From Thermoplasmatales archaeon (GTDB taxonomy: Archaea; Thermoplasmatota; Thermoplasmata; Thermoplasmatales; Thermoplasmataceae), in assembly GCA_026127925.1 (NCBI GenBank), contig JAJSLM010000003.1:124001-188000 (forward strand): a stretch of 64,000 nucleotides of DNA. The letters are read 5' to 3'. The notes beneath the pieces were generated by a model. That model was not told the DNA's origin and made no database searches. It saw only the letters and a program-made list of their open reading frames with translations. Below, one piece after another: positions 1 through 8,334 of this stretch; position 1 is the stretch's first letter; each line of letters starts with the position of its first letter. The translations under genes were made by a program, and so were the position numbers.

Positions 1-119
1 CTTTTATCTTCTTTAAGCAAATAACCATTTTTATCAATAGAAAAGCCCATACCTTCAAGGATTTCTTCTTTTTCAACTCCTTGAAAGTTGATCAATAGTA
101 TATTATTATTTTTAGTCAT
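1..119 (-). CDS. Partial hypothetical protein (N-terminus only)
   Basis: The reverse strand is open from an ATG at 119 to the window edge, giving 39 residues that begin MTKNNNILLINFQGVEKEEI. The C-terminus lies outside the window. The fragment is hydrophilic and shows no motif that I recognise. It points away from the gene-poor region to its right. Confidence 0.5.
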   Translation of the reverse strand, partial: MTKNNNILLINFQGVEKEEILEGMGFSIDKNGYLLKEDK

Positions 120-1261
120 TTCTGAACATGTTATTCCAAGGTCCAATAAAAGGATTATTCTATTAAAAAGCATGCAAACTTATTACGACTTAGAGATCGT
201 AGAATACCATTATCCTTGCGATCCTTTTCCAACTTCCCTATGGTAGCTTCTGATGATTATTCTCGACCAGTGCGAAGGAATCGTCTTTGATTCCGATGAA
301 TTTGGTTCCTCTGGCGCATTTTATTCAAGTGATTTTTTGGGTTTATGGCAATATTTTTATTTTCCACTATGAATATTTATCCATTTTATTGGTTCTCGTA
401 GCAGTGGGAAAATAAAACGATTTTTATATTCCATTTTATTACCCTTTATTTCCCCTTATTTCCCTATTTATTTCCCTAGTGGTAAATATACTACGTATAT
501 ACTCTCTTTTTTCCCGACATGAGACTTGCAGTTTCTCAAAATTTAGATCGGAAATCTGGGGTGGGGAAATAAAATGGAAAAACGTAATGGTTCAGAGGTT
601 AAGGAGAGATGGATTCTCATATCAGAACGAGAACATAAAGAACACTAATATGTCAAACCTTCCTTGTCCTTACATGTTCGCTTTGATTCCATTCTTCACC
701 CTAGTTAACAGATCAGACTCGTTTAAGTAAGGTTCTTAGACCATACCCTTTTCTCTGAAAGGCGCGGAGATCACCTTTTGATTTACCTGTGATTCTCTCT
801 TACAGCTGCTTAAGCTTTGCTCGAAGATAAAGATCGACCCTTTCCCATTCAATTTTTTCTGTTCAGTTTTACTTTTTTAAACACTCGATAAATATTATTT
901 GTACGTGCACTTAAATTATCGTGCAGATCGTCAAGAATTCAAATGTGAATAGAGAATGTGCAATGGACAGAAATAAAAAAATCGCCACCACAGAATCATT
1001 ATCCCTCGAAATAGTTCAAGAGTCAATTGTGATGTTTGTTTCTTTCATCCCCCTGTACGATCGTGAGGAGAGATTCATGGAGAATTATAATTGATATTTT
1101 ACCGATAGTTTAAATGTACGTGGCGGAATCCATAATTTTGATGGATTCGCGGTTGAAATTGAATCTATTCAAATAATCCGAATAGTGCTTGAGTCTCAGA
1201 GCATCGTTGGTGAATCCTTCGAGAGTGCCAAGAGACTTTGGGTGTGTGAAGGAATTGTTCA
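120..1261. other. Gene-poor stretch
   Basis: I see no convincing gene here. Positions 420-478 are pyrimidine-rich with repeated TTTATTTCCC-like words. A purine-rich stretch near 561-577 (GGGGAAATAAAATGG) is an approximate inverted copy of the words near 431-455, so the two could pair. Short coding-like stretches near 190-330 on the minus strand contain stops and are probably decayed DNA. Confidence 0.4.
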
Positions 1262-1390
1262 TAGTATTTCTAAATATACTGTCTTTCCTATGAATTCTTT
1301 AGGTCAATCCACCTTTGCACTTGTTCCGAATCTTGTCACTGTCTTCACGAAGAATCCCTGTATCTCTTCTATACCGAGTATGTTCACTAC
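1262..1390 (-). pseudogene. DUF2080-type transposon-associated protein, decayed
   Basis: The minus strand reads 43 codons that match the small DUF2080 transposase-associated family in order: an IEEIQGFFVKTVTRFGTSAK block, then VD, an in-frame TGA, then PKEFIGKTVYLEI. The stop sits in the family's conserved core (normally KVDVPK), so the gene is dead. No start codon or intact transposase is adjacent. Assignment is from memory of the family, whose conserved core is strikingly well kept here. Confidence 0.65.
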
Positions 1391-1651
1391 ATTCGTCTAC
1401 ATTTTTTCATTGGGTATCGAACGGATCTTCATAAGCTAGGAACGGATACTTCCTTTGATTAGAATGGAAACCAGGAATGAATTCTTGTATCACAGAAATA
1501 AGTATCTTCGGAGATACTACCCAATTACAAACATTTTTTAACTAACAAACATGTACTCATGCGGATACAATAATGAATCTCGATGGTAGAAGAATTCGAG
1601 TATCTCTTGAAAATTTAACTAGGTCTTCCATTCCAGAGGAATACCATTATG

Positions 1652-1746
1652 AATTGCAGTTTAACCAGTTAGTATTGAAAGCAGCTCGTAGCTCTGTATG
1701 AGAGCCACATCCAAGCAAATTGCAGTTTAACCAGTTAGTATTGAAA
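1652..1746. repeat. CRISPR-like repeat-spacer-repeat, unit 1
   Basis: A 29-bp sequence at 1652-1680 recurs without mismatch at 1718-1746, separated by 37 bp of unrelated DNA. The repeat ends in ATTGAAA, the 3' end common among archaeal CRISPR repeats, and the period of 66 bp is in the normal CRISPR range. There is no third copy one period to either side and no cas gene in the window. It could be an array reduced to one spacer, or a chance tandem copy. Confidence 0.5.
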
Positions 1747-1828
1747 AGCATCTGTTACGCGGTACTTCTGTCGGGTAGGAATTCTTATAATTCTTATTAT
1801 ACCTCTAATAGTTTAAAACCCCGAGAGA

Positions 1829-1926
1829 GTCAGAATACAATGATACTTTACTTGGACCTATAGGTACTAGAAGAATAGCCGAAACTGTTAATATGGTCAG
1901 AATACAATGATACTTTACTTGGACCT
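1829..1926. repeat. CRISPR-like repeat-spacer-repeat, unit 2
   Basis: A 31-bp sequence at 1829-1859 (begins GTCAGAATACAATG, ends TTGGACCT) recurs exactly at 1896-1926 with 36 bp between. The geometry matches unit 1, located about 80 bp upstream, but the repeat sequence is different and not its reverse complement. No further copies are seen one period away. It may be another relic array or another class of short repeat. Confidence 0.45.
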
Positions 1927-2217
1927 CGGATTATTCGATTCGATTACTTGCCCATTATAAAGTCGACAAGTGCATCTTCAATACTTATCTTTTCCATGTT
2001 GTGTATTCCATTTTATCTATCACAATGTGCGAAACCAAAAATAACCAGATGTTCTGCACAAGAAATTCACCTAAACCTGGCTTTAGAATCTGTAGTTCCT
2101 AGTTTATACACTTTCAGAGCTAAAATTCGTTCCTGGTCGACTGACAAGGACTAAGGATCTGTTTGATGGTACCATGAGATTTGAAACAACAGTGCTTAAT
2201 TTTAAAATTGTTAAAGT

Positions 2218-2386
2218 TAGTGAACTCACTATCGAACTACGAATATCCACTAATGCATTTTAGTGAAGTCATGTAAGCTGTGATTGTATGTTTAGTGAAC
2301 TCATCTTATGACTCGGTGCCGACTCTTGGGCAGGCCACATATTTTGTTTTTCACCCAAACAGGAGAGATGAGTAACTTCACTAAAC
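2218..2386. repeat. Three direct and one inverted copy of TAGTGAASTCA
   Basis: TAGTGAACTCA at 2218-2228 and 2293-2303 and TAGTGAAGTCA at 2261-2271 are direct copies. The segment at 2367-2386 is an imperfect inverted copy of the word at 2291-2306, so the interval could form a long-loop hairpin. No gene is adjacent. Function is unknown. Confidence 0.35.
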
Positions 2387-3698
2387 GCTCCTTCAAAAGG
2401 AGTAATGGAAATGCGATCATAATTTAAAGGTAAGATACGCATATTTCATAGCTAGTATATCGTTATATATGCAATGTTATACTCATATCCTGTTGTGCAA
2501 TGTAATTTCTTTCCCGATCCATGACCGTCGGCTGCGACTTCAAAAAACTTGGTTTTAAGTCAAGTTATATTTTAGTGGAGTAAGACCTGTTTCAATCAGT
2601 ACGGAACATCCATGCATTTTCATGATTGTAACTGTAGTGATTAAAGCGGAACGGAATCCATTTTGTCGATGCCTGGTGAATTTTGATTTATATAGGTCGA
2701 AGGGATCCATTTTTGTTGATCAGATTTGCCCTGGAGATAGTAACTGCAGGCTCTGTGGTGATTCTCTTGAACTTAGGTTAACGCCGTATAACCCCTGTTA
2801 TACAGCATACAGGCGATTTTACCCACCAAACTGAAAGGTGTGAATTGATTGCACAGGCTGTATTTTACGTATTAACTCAAGCATCCATATGAATCCGTAA
2901 AAGATTCGCGTTCTGTTTATTCTTGCGTCCGGAACATAAACTTCGGTTTATTTAGTGAAATTGATATATGCATATTATATAACTATAATAGCAATATATA
3001 CGATATATAATATGTATTTACTAAGAGACAAGATGGGACAGGGATCTGTTACGTGATCGATTGCCCAGCTATCGATATCGGTACATGATCTGTTTAATAG
3101 CAATGACCCATATTAATATATCATACCCTCTTAAAAATGCCTAGAATGCGAGAAAAGATATAGGGATGATTTACCAATCTCTGATTGCAATAATTTTCGA
3201 GTATCATTTTTTCGAATTTGTAGTCTCTGGCTTTCGATACAGTCCATAGTCTGTAGTGTGTTCTTGTACATCAATATAATATATGTATAGTAACGCTACT
3301 ATATACTCTCTATCTCTAATTATGCACTATCTGTCTAGTCAGCTTCAAGGTCTGTTGAATTACAGTACCTAATAAATACAGATAATACATCGGTAATCTC
3401 GGTATTATAGCTCTGTGAACAATAGTGTTTAGTACATGGTTTATTTTCGCTCGGAATCTGTGAAGGTATTTTCGAAAATAACTAGGATCTAGCTTAATCT
3501 GATTGAAAAGTACGAATCTGATTAAGTTAACTACTGAACATCCCGGGTAGATAATTTGCGGGAAAAGATCCTAAAGACATGACTTTAAATTTAATATCGC
3601 CAACATGAAAGTTTCCTGGGATATTGGCAGTGAACTAATTTCCTATTGAAGGGGAACTCATAGTGAAATACTTTTAATTTATTGTATATGTAGTACAT

Positions 3699-3974
3699 AT
3701 GACCTCAATGAACAGGAAATCAAATAATGACATTCTGGTTGTAAGGAAAATCAACAAAAAAATATATAAAAAATTTAAGCAGAAGGCGCAGGAAGAAAGT
3801 AAGAACATTGGTGAAGCACTTAACCAAGCTATGAGTTACTGGCTAACTATAGAAAGTAAAGCCAAACAGCCAGATATCAGAAAACTTCTAAAGCTAAATG
3901 GAATCGTAAAGGTGGATCACACAGTAAATTGGAGTGAAGATGTAGACGAAATACTGTATGGTAAATCATCTTGA
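3699..3974 (+). CDS. VapB-like antitoxin
   Basis: This is a 91-residue basic protein. Its N-terminal half (VRKINKKIYKKFKQKAQEES) resembles a ribbon-helix-helix DNA-binding region, and the C-terminal tail (NWSEDVDEILYG) is the acidic toxin-binding tail typical of archaeal VapB proteins. A TATA-like stretch at about 3672-3683 lies some 23 nt before the ATG, consistent with a leaderless transcript. A second ATG is three codons in. The gene is followed immediately by a decayed PIN toxin, so it is an antitoxin without a working partner here. It may still autoregulate or cross-neutralise other toxins. Confidence 0.65.
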   Translation: MTSMNRKSNNDILVVRKINKKIYKKFKQKAQEESKNIGEALNQAMSYWLTIESKAKQPDIRKLLKLNGIVKVDHTVNWSEDVDEILYGKSS

Positions 3975-4337
3975 TCTTCGTTGACCCGAGCTTCTAGTTG
4001 AGTATATCACTGACAGGGATGGCAGTCGGGATGATTTAATAATAAGAATTAATGAGACAATCCCTTGAGAATATGTCGCAGGGTCGCATCAAATTACGTC
4101 ATTAATGAAATCGTGACAGTTGTGCTTGTAAGGGCAAAATCTACGGGAGGGGCAAATATCTCAGGAAAATTAATCAATGAATCAACAACTATTTCGACTG
4201 TTAACTACCCTGCTTTTGGGAGTTTATGGAGTACCTTCAGGAATCAAAAATCTACCAGATTCAGCTTCACTGATTACTCTATTTTGTCACTGATAACTGA
4301 TAATCATGTCAATCAGTTAACCACATCTGGTGCTTGA
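3971..4337 (+). pseudogene. VapC PIN-domain toxin, decayed
   Basis: A TTG overlapping the antitoxin stop opens a frame reading IFVDPSF then TAG, which matches the start of PIN toxins (IFVDTSF, with the first catalytic Asp). The PIN-like sequence continues in other frames: DRDGSRDD near 4010-4030, then YVINEIVTVV (the second acidic site, NE) and RFSFTDYSILSLI (the third acidic site, FTD) in the frame ending at 4337. A nonsense codon and at least one frameshift separate these parts. This is a VapC that has decayed beside an intact antitoxin. Confidence 0.6.
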
Positions 4338-4385
4338 ACGTGTAGATGTAAGGGAAGAACGAATCCTAGTCTGCCGTTAACAGAA

Positions 4386-4688
4386 TTATAAACTTCGTAT
4401 TGTAGAAGCCCTGATCGCATGAACTTCCTTTTTGTCCATTAAATGATCTGCAACATCGAACATTTTCTTCAGATTTGTGTCTATGTTTCGTTCTCGAATC
4501 TTTGCTTCAAAATTTTTCTTTTGGCTCAAATATTCGTTTGCGAAGGATCTGCTCATAAATTTTATATTAGAGAAATCAAGAATGAAAGTTTTATCATTCT
4601 TAGCAGCTAATAAAGTAAAAAGTTCATCGGCCCACACTCTTAGTGCGAGATCTTTTGTACCAAGTAGCTCATCTACCTTTAATTCCAT
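4386..4688 (-). CDS. DUF4325-like (STAS-like) protein
   Basis: The 100-residue product contains ILDFSNIKFMSRSFANEYLS at about 36-55, which fits the core of the DUF4325 'STAS-like' family: a buried strand with an Asp, then a Ser-Phe-Ala helix. The N-terminus has the usual R...A..L segment (residues 17-28). Members often accompany histidine kinase-like or signalling genes, none of which is seen here. A candidate TATA (GATTTTAAGC, around 4712) lies about 24 nt upstream of the ATG. A small divergent frame starts at 4725. Confidence 0.55.
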   Translation of the reverse strand: MELKVDELLGTKDLALRVWADELFTLLAAKNDKTFILDFSNIKFMSRSFANEYLSQKKNFEAKIRERNIDTNLKKMFDVADHLMDKKEVHAIRASTIRSL

Positions 4689-4693
4689 AAATG

Positions 4694-4703
4694 CTAATTA
4701 TAT
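4694..4703 (+). promoter_or_regulatory. Candidate TATA box for the small frame at 4725
   Basis: CTAATTATAT is centred about 26 nt before the ATG at 4725, the spacing expected for a leaderless archaeal transcript. It sits in the short divergent region shared with the minus-strand gene at 4688. Confidence 0.35.
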
Positions 4704-4724
4704 GAACGCTTAAAATCATTGCGC

Positions 4725-4886
4725 ATGTTTAACCTGCTTAGACATCAAATGAACTCCTCCTGGTTGCATAGCCTAAAACCTAATTTGAATGAGATAGAAC
4801 ACACGACAGATGACGAAGAGGAACTAAAAAAACACAGTAACAATTTTGTTCCAAAGGGGGCATCAGATGAAAATGAGAAATTTTAA
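4725..4886 (+). CDS. Possible small acidic protein, 53 residues
   Basis: The frame starts at ATG 4725 and ends with TAA at 4884-4886. The predicted protein has a Leu/His-rich start and then an acidic, strongly hydrophilic tail (EIEHTTDDEEELKKHSNN). Composition is more protein-like than the surrounding noise and a TATA box is suitably placed. I recognise no family. It could equally be a remnant of a longer gene. Confidence 0.3.
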   Translation: MFNLLRHQMNSSWLHSLKPNLNEIEHTTDDEEELKKHSNNFVPKGASDENEKF

Positions 4887-4925
4887 TCCGTATTTAAAGC
4901 AACAGCGCAAAATATACAGAAGAAT

Positions 4926-5330
4926 TCACCAAAGTCTTTCAATGAGTTTTTTAATCTTTATTGCCCGAATTATAGTAGATTCGGCTATCATACTTATCTT
5001 ATTTATAGAATTATTGTAGTCTGCCTTGTTTCTAAAGGATCTTAATACGGCTAGCTCGTTTGAGATTTCAATTAGATCTTTTCTTTTAACGCTATTGATC
5101 TCAAAGATAGACATGTCTTCAAGAATGAGTTGTATTTCCTTATGCGCGTCCGCAGTTCTGCTCAGTACCTTACCTGCGGATATCAAGTAATTCTTTGCCA
5201 AATTAAAGCATGAATAATATGCCCTACTAATAGAAGTTCTGTAAAGCGCCTCTTTGAGAGAGATATTACCCTTAGCCTCGTTATTAAGTCTAATGGCTAG
5301 ATCAAGATATTCAGACCATTCGAATGTCAA
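4926..5330 (-). CDS. HEPN-domain protein
   Basis: This 134-residue helical protein has the two signature segments of HEPN proteins: SRAYYSCFNLAKNYL at about 34-48 and RSFRNKADYN at about 96-105. The second is the RNxADY variant; the His of the RNase-type Rx4-6H motif is absent, so ribonuclease activity is doubtful. Its start overlaps the preceding gene's stop by 4 bp, so it is the last gene of a three-gene operon with 5327-5857 and 5835-6521. HEPN proteins are common in toxin-antitoxin and abortive-infection loci; no nucleotidyltransferase (MNT) partner is present. Confidence 0.7.
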   Translation of the reverse strand: MTFEWSEYLDLAIRLNNEAKGNISLKEALYRTSISRAYYSCFNLAKNYLISAGKVLSRTADAHKEIQLILEDMSIFEINSVKRKDLIEISNELAVLRSFRNKADYNNSINKISMIAESTIIRAIKIKKLIERLW

Positions 5331-5857
5331 TCGTATTCTTCCTCTATGATAAGTTTCTGCTTAGTCTTCAGCTTGGTCTCCAACCACCACTCTTTATCTA
5401 ATCTATTTAGCAACTTAATCATTTCTTTTGGATTTTTTTTCGTGTGGATTTTCAAAACCAAGATATCAGAATCATTTTGAATTTCCGGATCACTCTCAAT
5501 TGCAAGTTCAAGTCTTTCATTCGTGAATAGCTCTCTAATTTTTGTTATAGCATCATCTAAAATATCAATCAAGAAGGTATTCTTACTCAAAAAGCGTTCT
5601 TGTTCCGTTAATGAATTAAATTTGATAAACTTGCTTAGATTTCTAATTTTCTCTTCGTACGCTTTTTCCTCTGCATTTATATAAAAATTGAGTAATGTAT
5701 TCTCGAACTGAACAGAGGCCATCTGAGGACTCGTCATCTTCATTATGTTCATTGTGCGCAAGAGTTCCTCGGTGTCCCTCACAATAATATCATTAACAGA
5801 ATCAAAAGAATTTCTATCGTAAAATGAAATGGTATTAATCATTGGAATCAACCCCAT
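5327..5857 (-). CDS. Uncharacterised middle protein of the HEPN operon
   Basis: The 176-residue product is mostly charged and predicted helical, with no membrane segment. The middle (TEQERFLSKNTFLIDILDDA) and the end (KEWWLETKLKTKQKLII) suggest an alpha/beta C-terminal part. I recognise no family. It overlaps the upstream gene by 23 bp from the first ATG; a second ATG at codon 6 (5842) would reduce this to 8 bp. It overlaps the HEPN gene by 4 bp. Translational coupling suggests that the three products act together. Confidence 0.6.
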   Translation of the reverse strand: MGLIPMINTISFYDRNSFDSVNDIIVRDTEELLRTMNIMKMTSPQMASVQFENTLLNFYINAEEKAYEEKIRNLSKFIKFNSLTEQERFLSKNTFLIDILDDAITKIRELFTNERLELAIESDPEIQNDSDILVLKIHTKKNPKEMIKLLNRLDKEWWLETKLKTKQKLIIEEEYD

Positions 5858-6521
5858 ATATCAAATTTTCAAGTGTCCTTGGAAATTTGTCAACAAGTTC
5901 AAATAACGAATCCCTATTAATAAGTTTTTTTGTAAATTGAATAAAGAACATCTTCTCAGGGTTTGATAATAGTGGTTCAATGACAAGGTTAAATCCTTGT
6001 CTTTCCAGAGGGAATACATCACCTAACCTTATGGACAACACATTTAGAGTTTGAAGCAGAGGATCTTTTTTCAATTTTTTAAAAAAGTCAGTTTGTATTA
6101 GTTTAGTAAGTTGATCTATTGGTTTCCTCGTAGCTGTAAATCTTGTTGTAAAATTGAATGTAATGGCGCTAACAGTTTCATCTACCAAGCTAAGCGAATC
6201 CATTAGATACCGTATCATTTCTGAGCTAGGTTTTCCACCAATTTTCTCGCTATTTAAGTCAACCGTATTCATAAGTGTAAATACCAAACTATTCAGTGGC
6301 TGAGTTTGCAACAAATAAATCATCAGGGAATCTTTGGAGTAGATCTGCGTATTCTGAGGTGGAAAGGCTGGATTGAGAGGGTTAGAAGCAACTCCTTGGA
6401 CGATCTGAAATTCATTGCTCTTAAGAACATTCATAAGATTATCTGGCGTAAACATCAAGCCTTGAGTCTCTATTACAATTTGAATTTGGGCACCTTTTGG
6501 AGATAAAACTCTAGTGTTCAT
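5835..6521 (-). CDS. Uncharacterised first protein of the HEPN operon
   Basis: This soluble 228-residue protein has alternating hydrophobic strands and a C-terminal stretch reading LSIRLGDVFPLERQGFNLVI near 166-185. The layout loosely recalls the sporadic TIGR04255 family, often found in phage-defence islands, but I cannot confirm that. It heads a compact operon with the middle unknown and the HEPN gene. No catalytic motif is obvious. Confidence 0.6.
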   Translation of the reverse strand: MNTRVLSPKGAQIQIVIETQGLMFTPDNLMNVLKSNEFQIVQGVASNPLNPAFPPQNTQIYSKDSLMIYLLQTQPLNSLVFTLMNTVDLNSEKIGGKPSSEMIRYLMDSLSLVDETVSAITFNFTTRFTATRKPIDQLTKLIQTDFFKKLKKDPLLQTLNVLSIRLGDVFPLERQGFNLVIEPLLSNPEKMFFIQFTKKLINRDSLFELVDKFPRTLENLIYGVDSND

Positions 6522-7042
6522 TTATACCTTAATCTCATCCTGAACTAAAATATATCTTTCTAACTGCACTAGTAACAAACAATTATTACATTTATTATCA
6601 TGGCGCAGGAAATCTTACATATAAACTTGCAAATATATAATGAATCCGGCATTTAATATCTTGGGAACATTTCTTGGGCACGTCTCATTAGTGCTCTCTC
6701 CTTCCTCCCATAGTTCTGTAAACGAAAAATAGATTATGAAATTGCTTTTTTCTTAGTCTTAGAATACACAAATCTCTCCCTTCGCTTATGTTGTCTGAAC
6801 ATAACTGGATCCGTATCAGGTAGGTTGAAAGGCGCTCTTTTGACGTATACACAAGTTTTATGTAGGACACCAACTCGTCAGCATCTCAAGGACCCTAAGA
6901 AATAAGACAATACAATTACTAGAAAAAAGGATAAGCCGGTTAGGAACGTGACGTAATCGTGCTATATGGTTTGTTTATTAAAATCTACCTGAGATGTGTT
7001 TGTATATGATATCCTTAACGTATATAATAGATTACATATATA
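6522..7042. other. Intergenic, no gene seen
   Basis: This region separates the HEPN operon from the divergent Fic gene. A frame at 6688-6873 (minus) has no promoter, RBS or motif and I do not support it. The sequence becomes very AT-rich towards 7000-7040, approaching the Fic promoter. Confidence 0.4.
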
Positions 7043-7052
7043 CTTTTATATC
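7043..7052 (+). promoter_or_regulatory. TATA box of the Fic gene
   Basis: CTTTTATATC is centred about 28 nt upstream of the ATG at 7075, which predicts a leaderless mRNA. Confidence 0.45.
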
Positions 7053-7074
7053 AGATATGTATATCTAACGAAAT

Positions 7075-7974
7075 ATGGATAGATACATACTAAATCGCCT
7101 GAGGGAAAGGTTGCTGGATCGAGGCTCGATTCGCAATATGCCAGAGAAAACGCTAAAAGAATCATTCATCGTGAACACATGGGGAACAAATACGATTGAA
7201 GGGAACACTTTAACTTTAAAGGAAGTAACTCGAGTAATAGAAAGCGGCATGACAGTACCAAATCGTCCAATAAGACATCTTATGGAAACAATTCAACATG
7301 CTTCTGCTCTGGCTGAAGTAGTCAAAGGGAACATATCCGAAATAAACATGAAAAATGCACTGGAATTACACAATATCATCTTCCATGGAATACTTATAGA
7401 TGCAGGTCAATGGAGAAAAGTCAACGTACAGATATATGGATCTAGATATTCACCTCCTAGAGTGGAAAAACTCTTGTCACTCTTGCAAAAGTGGGTGGAG
7501 AAGTACGTGGAAAATGAACTTGCGAGGGACGACGTATTTCATCAGGCAGCGGAAATGCACTTTGGTTTTGAATCGATACATCCTTTCTCGGATGGAAACG
7601 GAAGAGTGGGAAGACTGCTTCTGAACATACATTTTCTTAATCATAATTGGCCATTAATAAATATTCTTCCGCATGATAGAGCGGCATACCTCAACGCACT
7701 TGAGATTGGTCATTCTAACGGATTAGATGATCTAACAAAGTTCCTGGAAAATAATATGGCCAGTTCACTCGTCTTTCTTCTCGATAAGGTAGGATCCAGC
7801 TCAGATAAGCTAATGACACTGCAACAAGCGAAAGAGGTGACTCGGATAGATTATTCGATAAAATACATGGCATTGAGAATCAACCAAGGAGAACTTCCTG
7901 GATTCCGTTGGAATAATGTATGGCACACGAGTCCAGAAGCAATAAAGGTCTACAGAGAAATCAAAGGAAGATAA
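7075..7974 (+). CDS. Fic-family AMPylase-like protein
   Basis: The 299-residue protein carries the full Fic motif HPFSDGNGRVGRLL at about 171-184, with the catalytic His and the nucleotide-binding NGR. Near the N-terminus it has TNTIEG (about 42-47), matching the inhibitory (S/T)xxxE(G/N) helix of class II Fic proteins that self-regulate through an ATP-blocking Glu. The C-terminal ~60 residues (TLQQAKEVTRIDYSIKYMAL) resemble a small winged helix. Fic enzymes transfer AMP or other nucleotide groups to protein hydroxyls. The gene stands alone; no separate antitoxin is next to it. Confidence 0.85.
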   Translation: MDRYILNRLRERLLDRGSIRNMPEKTLKESFIVNTWGTNTIEGNTLTLKEVTRVIESGMTVPNRPIRHLMETIQHASALAEVVKGNISEINMKNALELHNIIFHGILIDAGQWRKVNVQIYGSRYSPPRVEKLLSLLQKWVEKYVENELARDDVFHQAAEMHFGFESIHPFSDGNGRVGRLLLNIHFLNHNWPLINILPHDRAAYLNALEIGHSNGLDDLTKFLENNMASSLVFLLDKVGSSSDKLMTLQQAKEVTRIDYSIKYMALRINQGELPGFRWNNVWHTSPEAIKVYREIKGR

Positions 7975-8334
7975 GGAACTTCGTTTGTGTTAGCGCTTTC
8001 GATTTCGTAATTTGTGACCGTTTTTTAAATAAATGAGTGTGGTGTAATATATATAGAATTGACATAGATATTCTTTCACCTTCCCAAGATGGCACTGCAT
8101 TAAACGATAAACAGACTCATACTGAAGCTATATAAACAGAATTCTATACCGCATGAGAGTAGTTATAAGTACCACAAACATGGTTTCCAGGAATGCAGAC
8201 CGCATAACCTCTCCAACAAGAGACGTCACAGTCTTCAAAAACTAAATGTTGTGGAATGGGCTTATCTTTTAAGGGCTATATCTCAAATAGTCCAAGTAAG
8301 AGAAATAGAATTCGGGCGTAGAGGATAGAAATTA
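7975..8334. other. Intergenic with a coding-like fragment
   Basis: The plus strand is open from 8104 to the TAG at 8326-8328 but has no start codon. It reads basic protein-like sequence such as KLNVVEWAYLLRAISQIVQV. It looks like the tail of a decayed gene, possibly a transposase, but I cannot name the family. Confidence 0.25.

Larger units (their letters stand above)
1391..3698. other. Long non-coding or decayed stretch
   Basis: About 2.3 kb has no supportable gene. It contains two repeat-spacer-repeat units (listed separately), several copies of TAGTGAASTCA at 2218, 2261 and 2293 with a diverged inverted copy near 2372-2382, and AT-rich tracts around 2950-3120 and 3280-3310. The short open frames at 1948-2154 and 2622-2834 have no RBS, promoter or recognisable motif and are probably noise or decayed mobile DNA. 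Confidence 0.4.

Noticed and set aside
2308-2325. GACTCGGTGCC resembles the reverse complement of part of the S. pyogenes tracrRNA end
   Set aside because: Only 11 bases match, there is no cas9 or anti-repeat nearby, and the match to a bacterial scaffold is most likely chance.
479-3000. Several 60-90 codon plus-strand frames (479-730, 1185-1439, 1948-2154, 2622-2834)
   Set aside because: They lack promoters, ribosome-binding sites and motifs. The one at 1185-1439 is antisense to the DUF2080 relic.
4926-5330. Calling the HEPN protein an RNase toxin
   Set aside because: The Rx4-6H motif is not present; RNKADY lacks the His, so activity cannot be claimed.
6688-6873. 61-codon minus-strand frame
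   Set aside because: It has no motif and no promoter, and its composition looks random.
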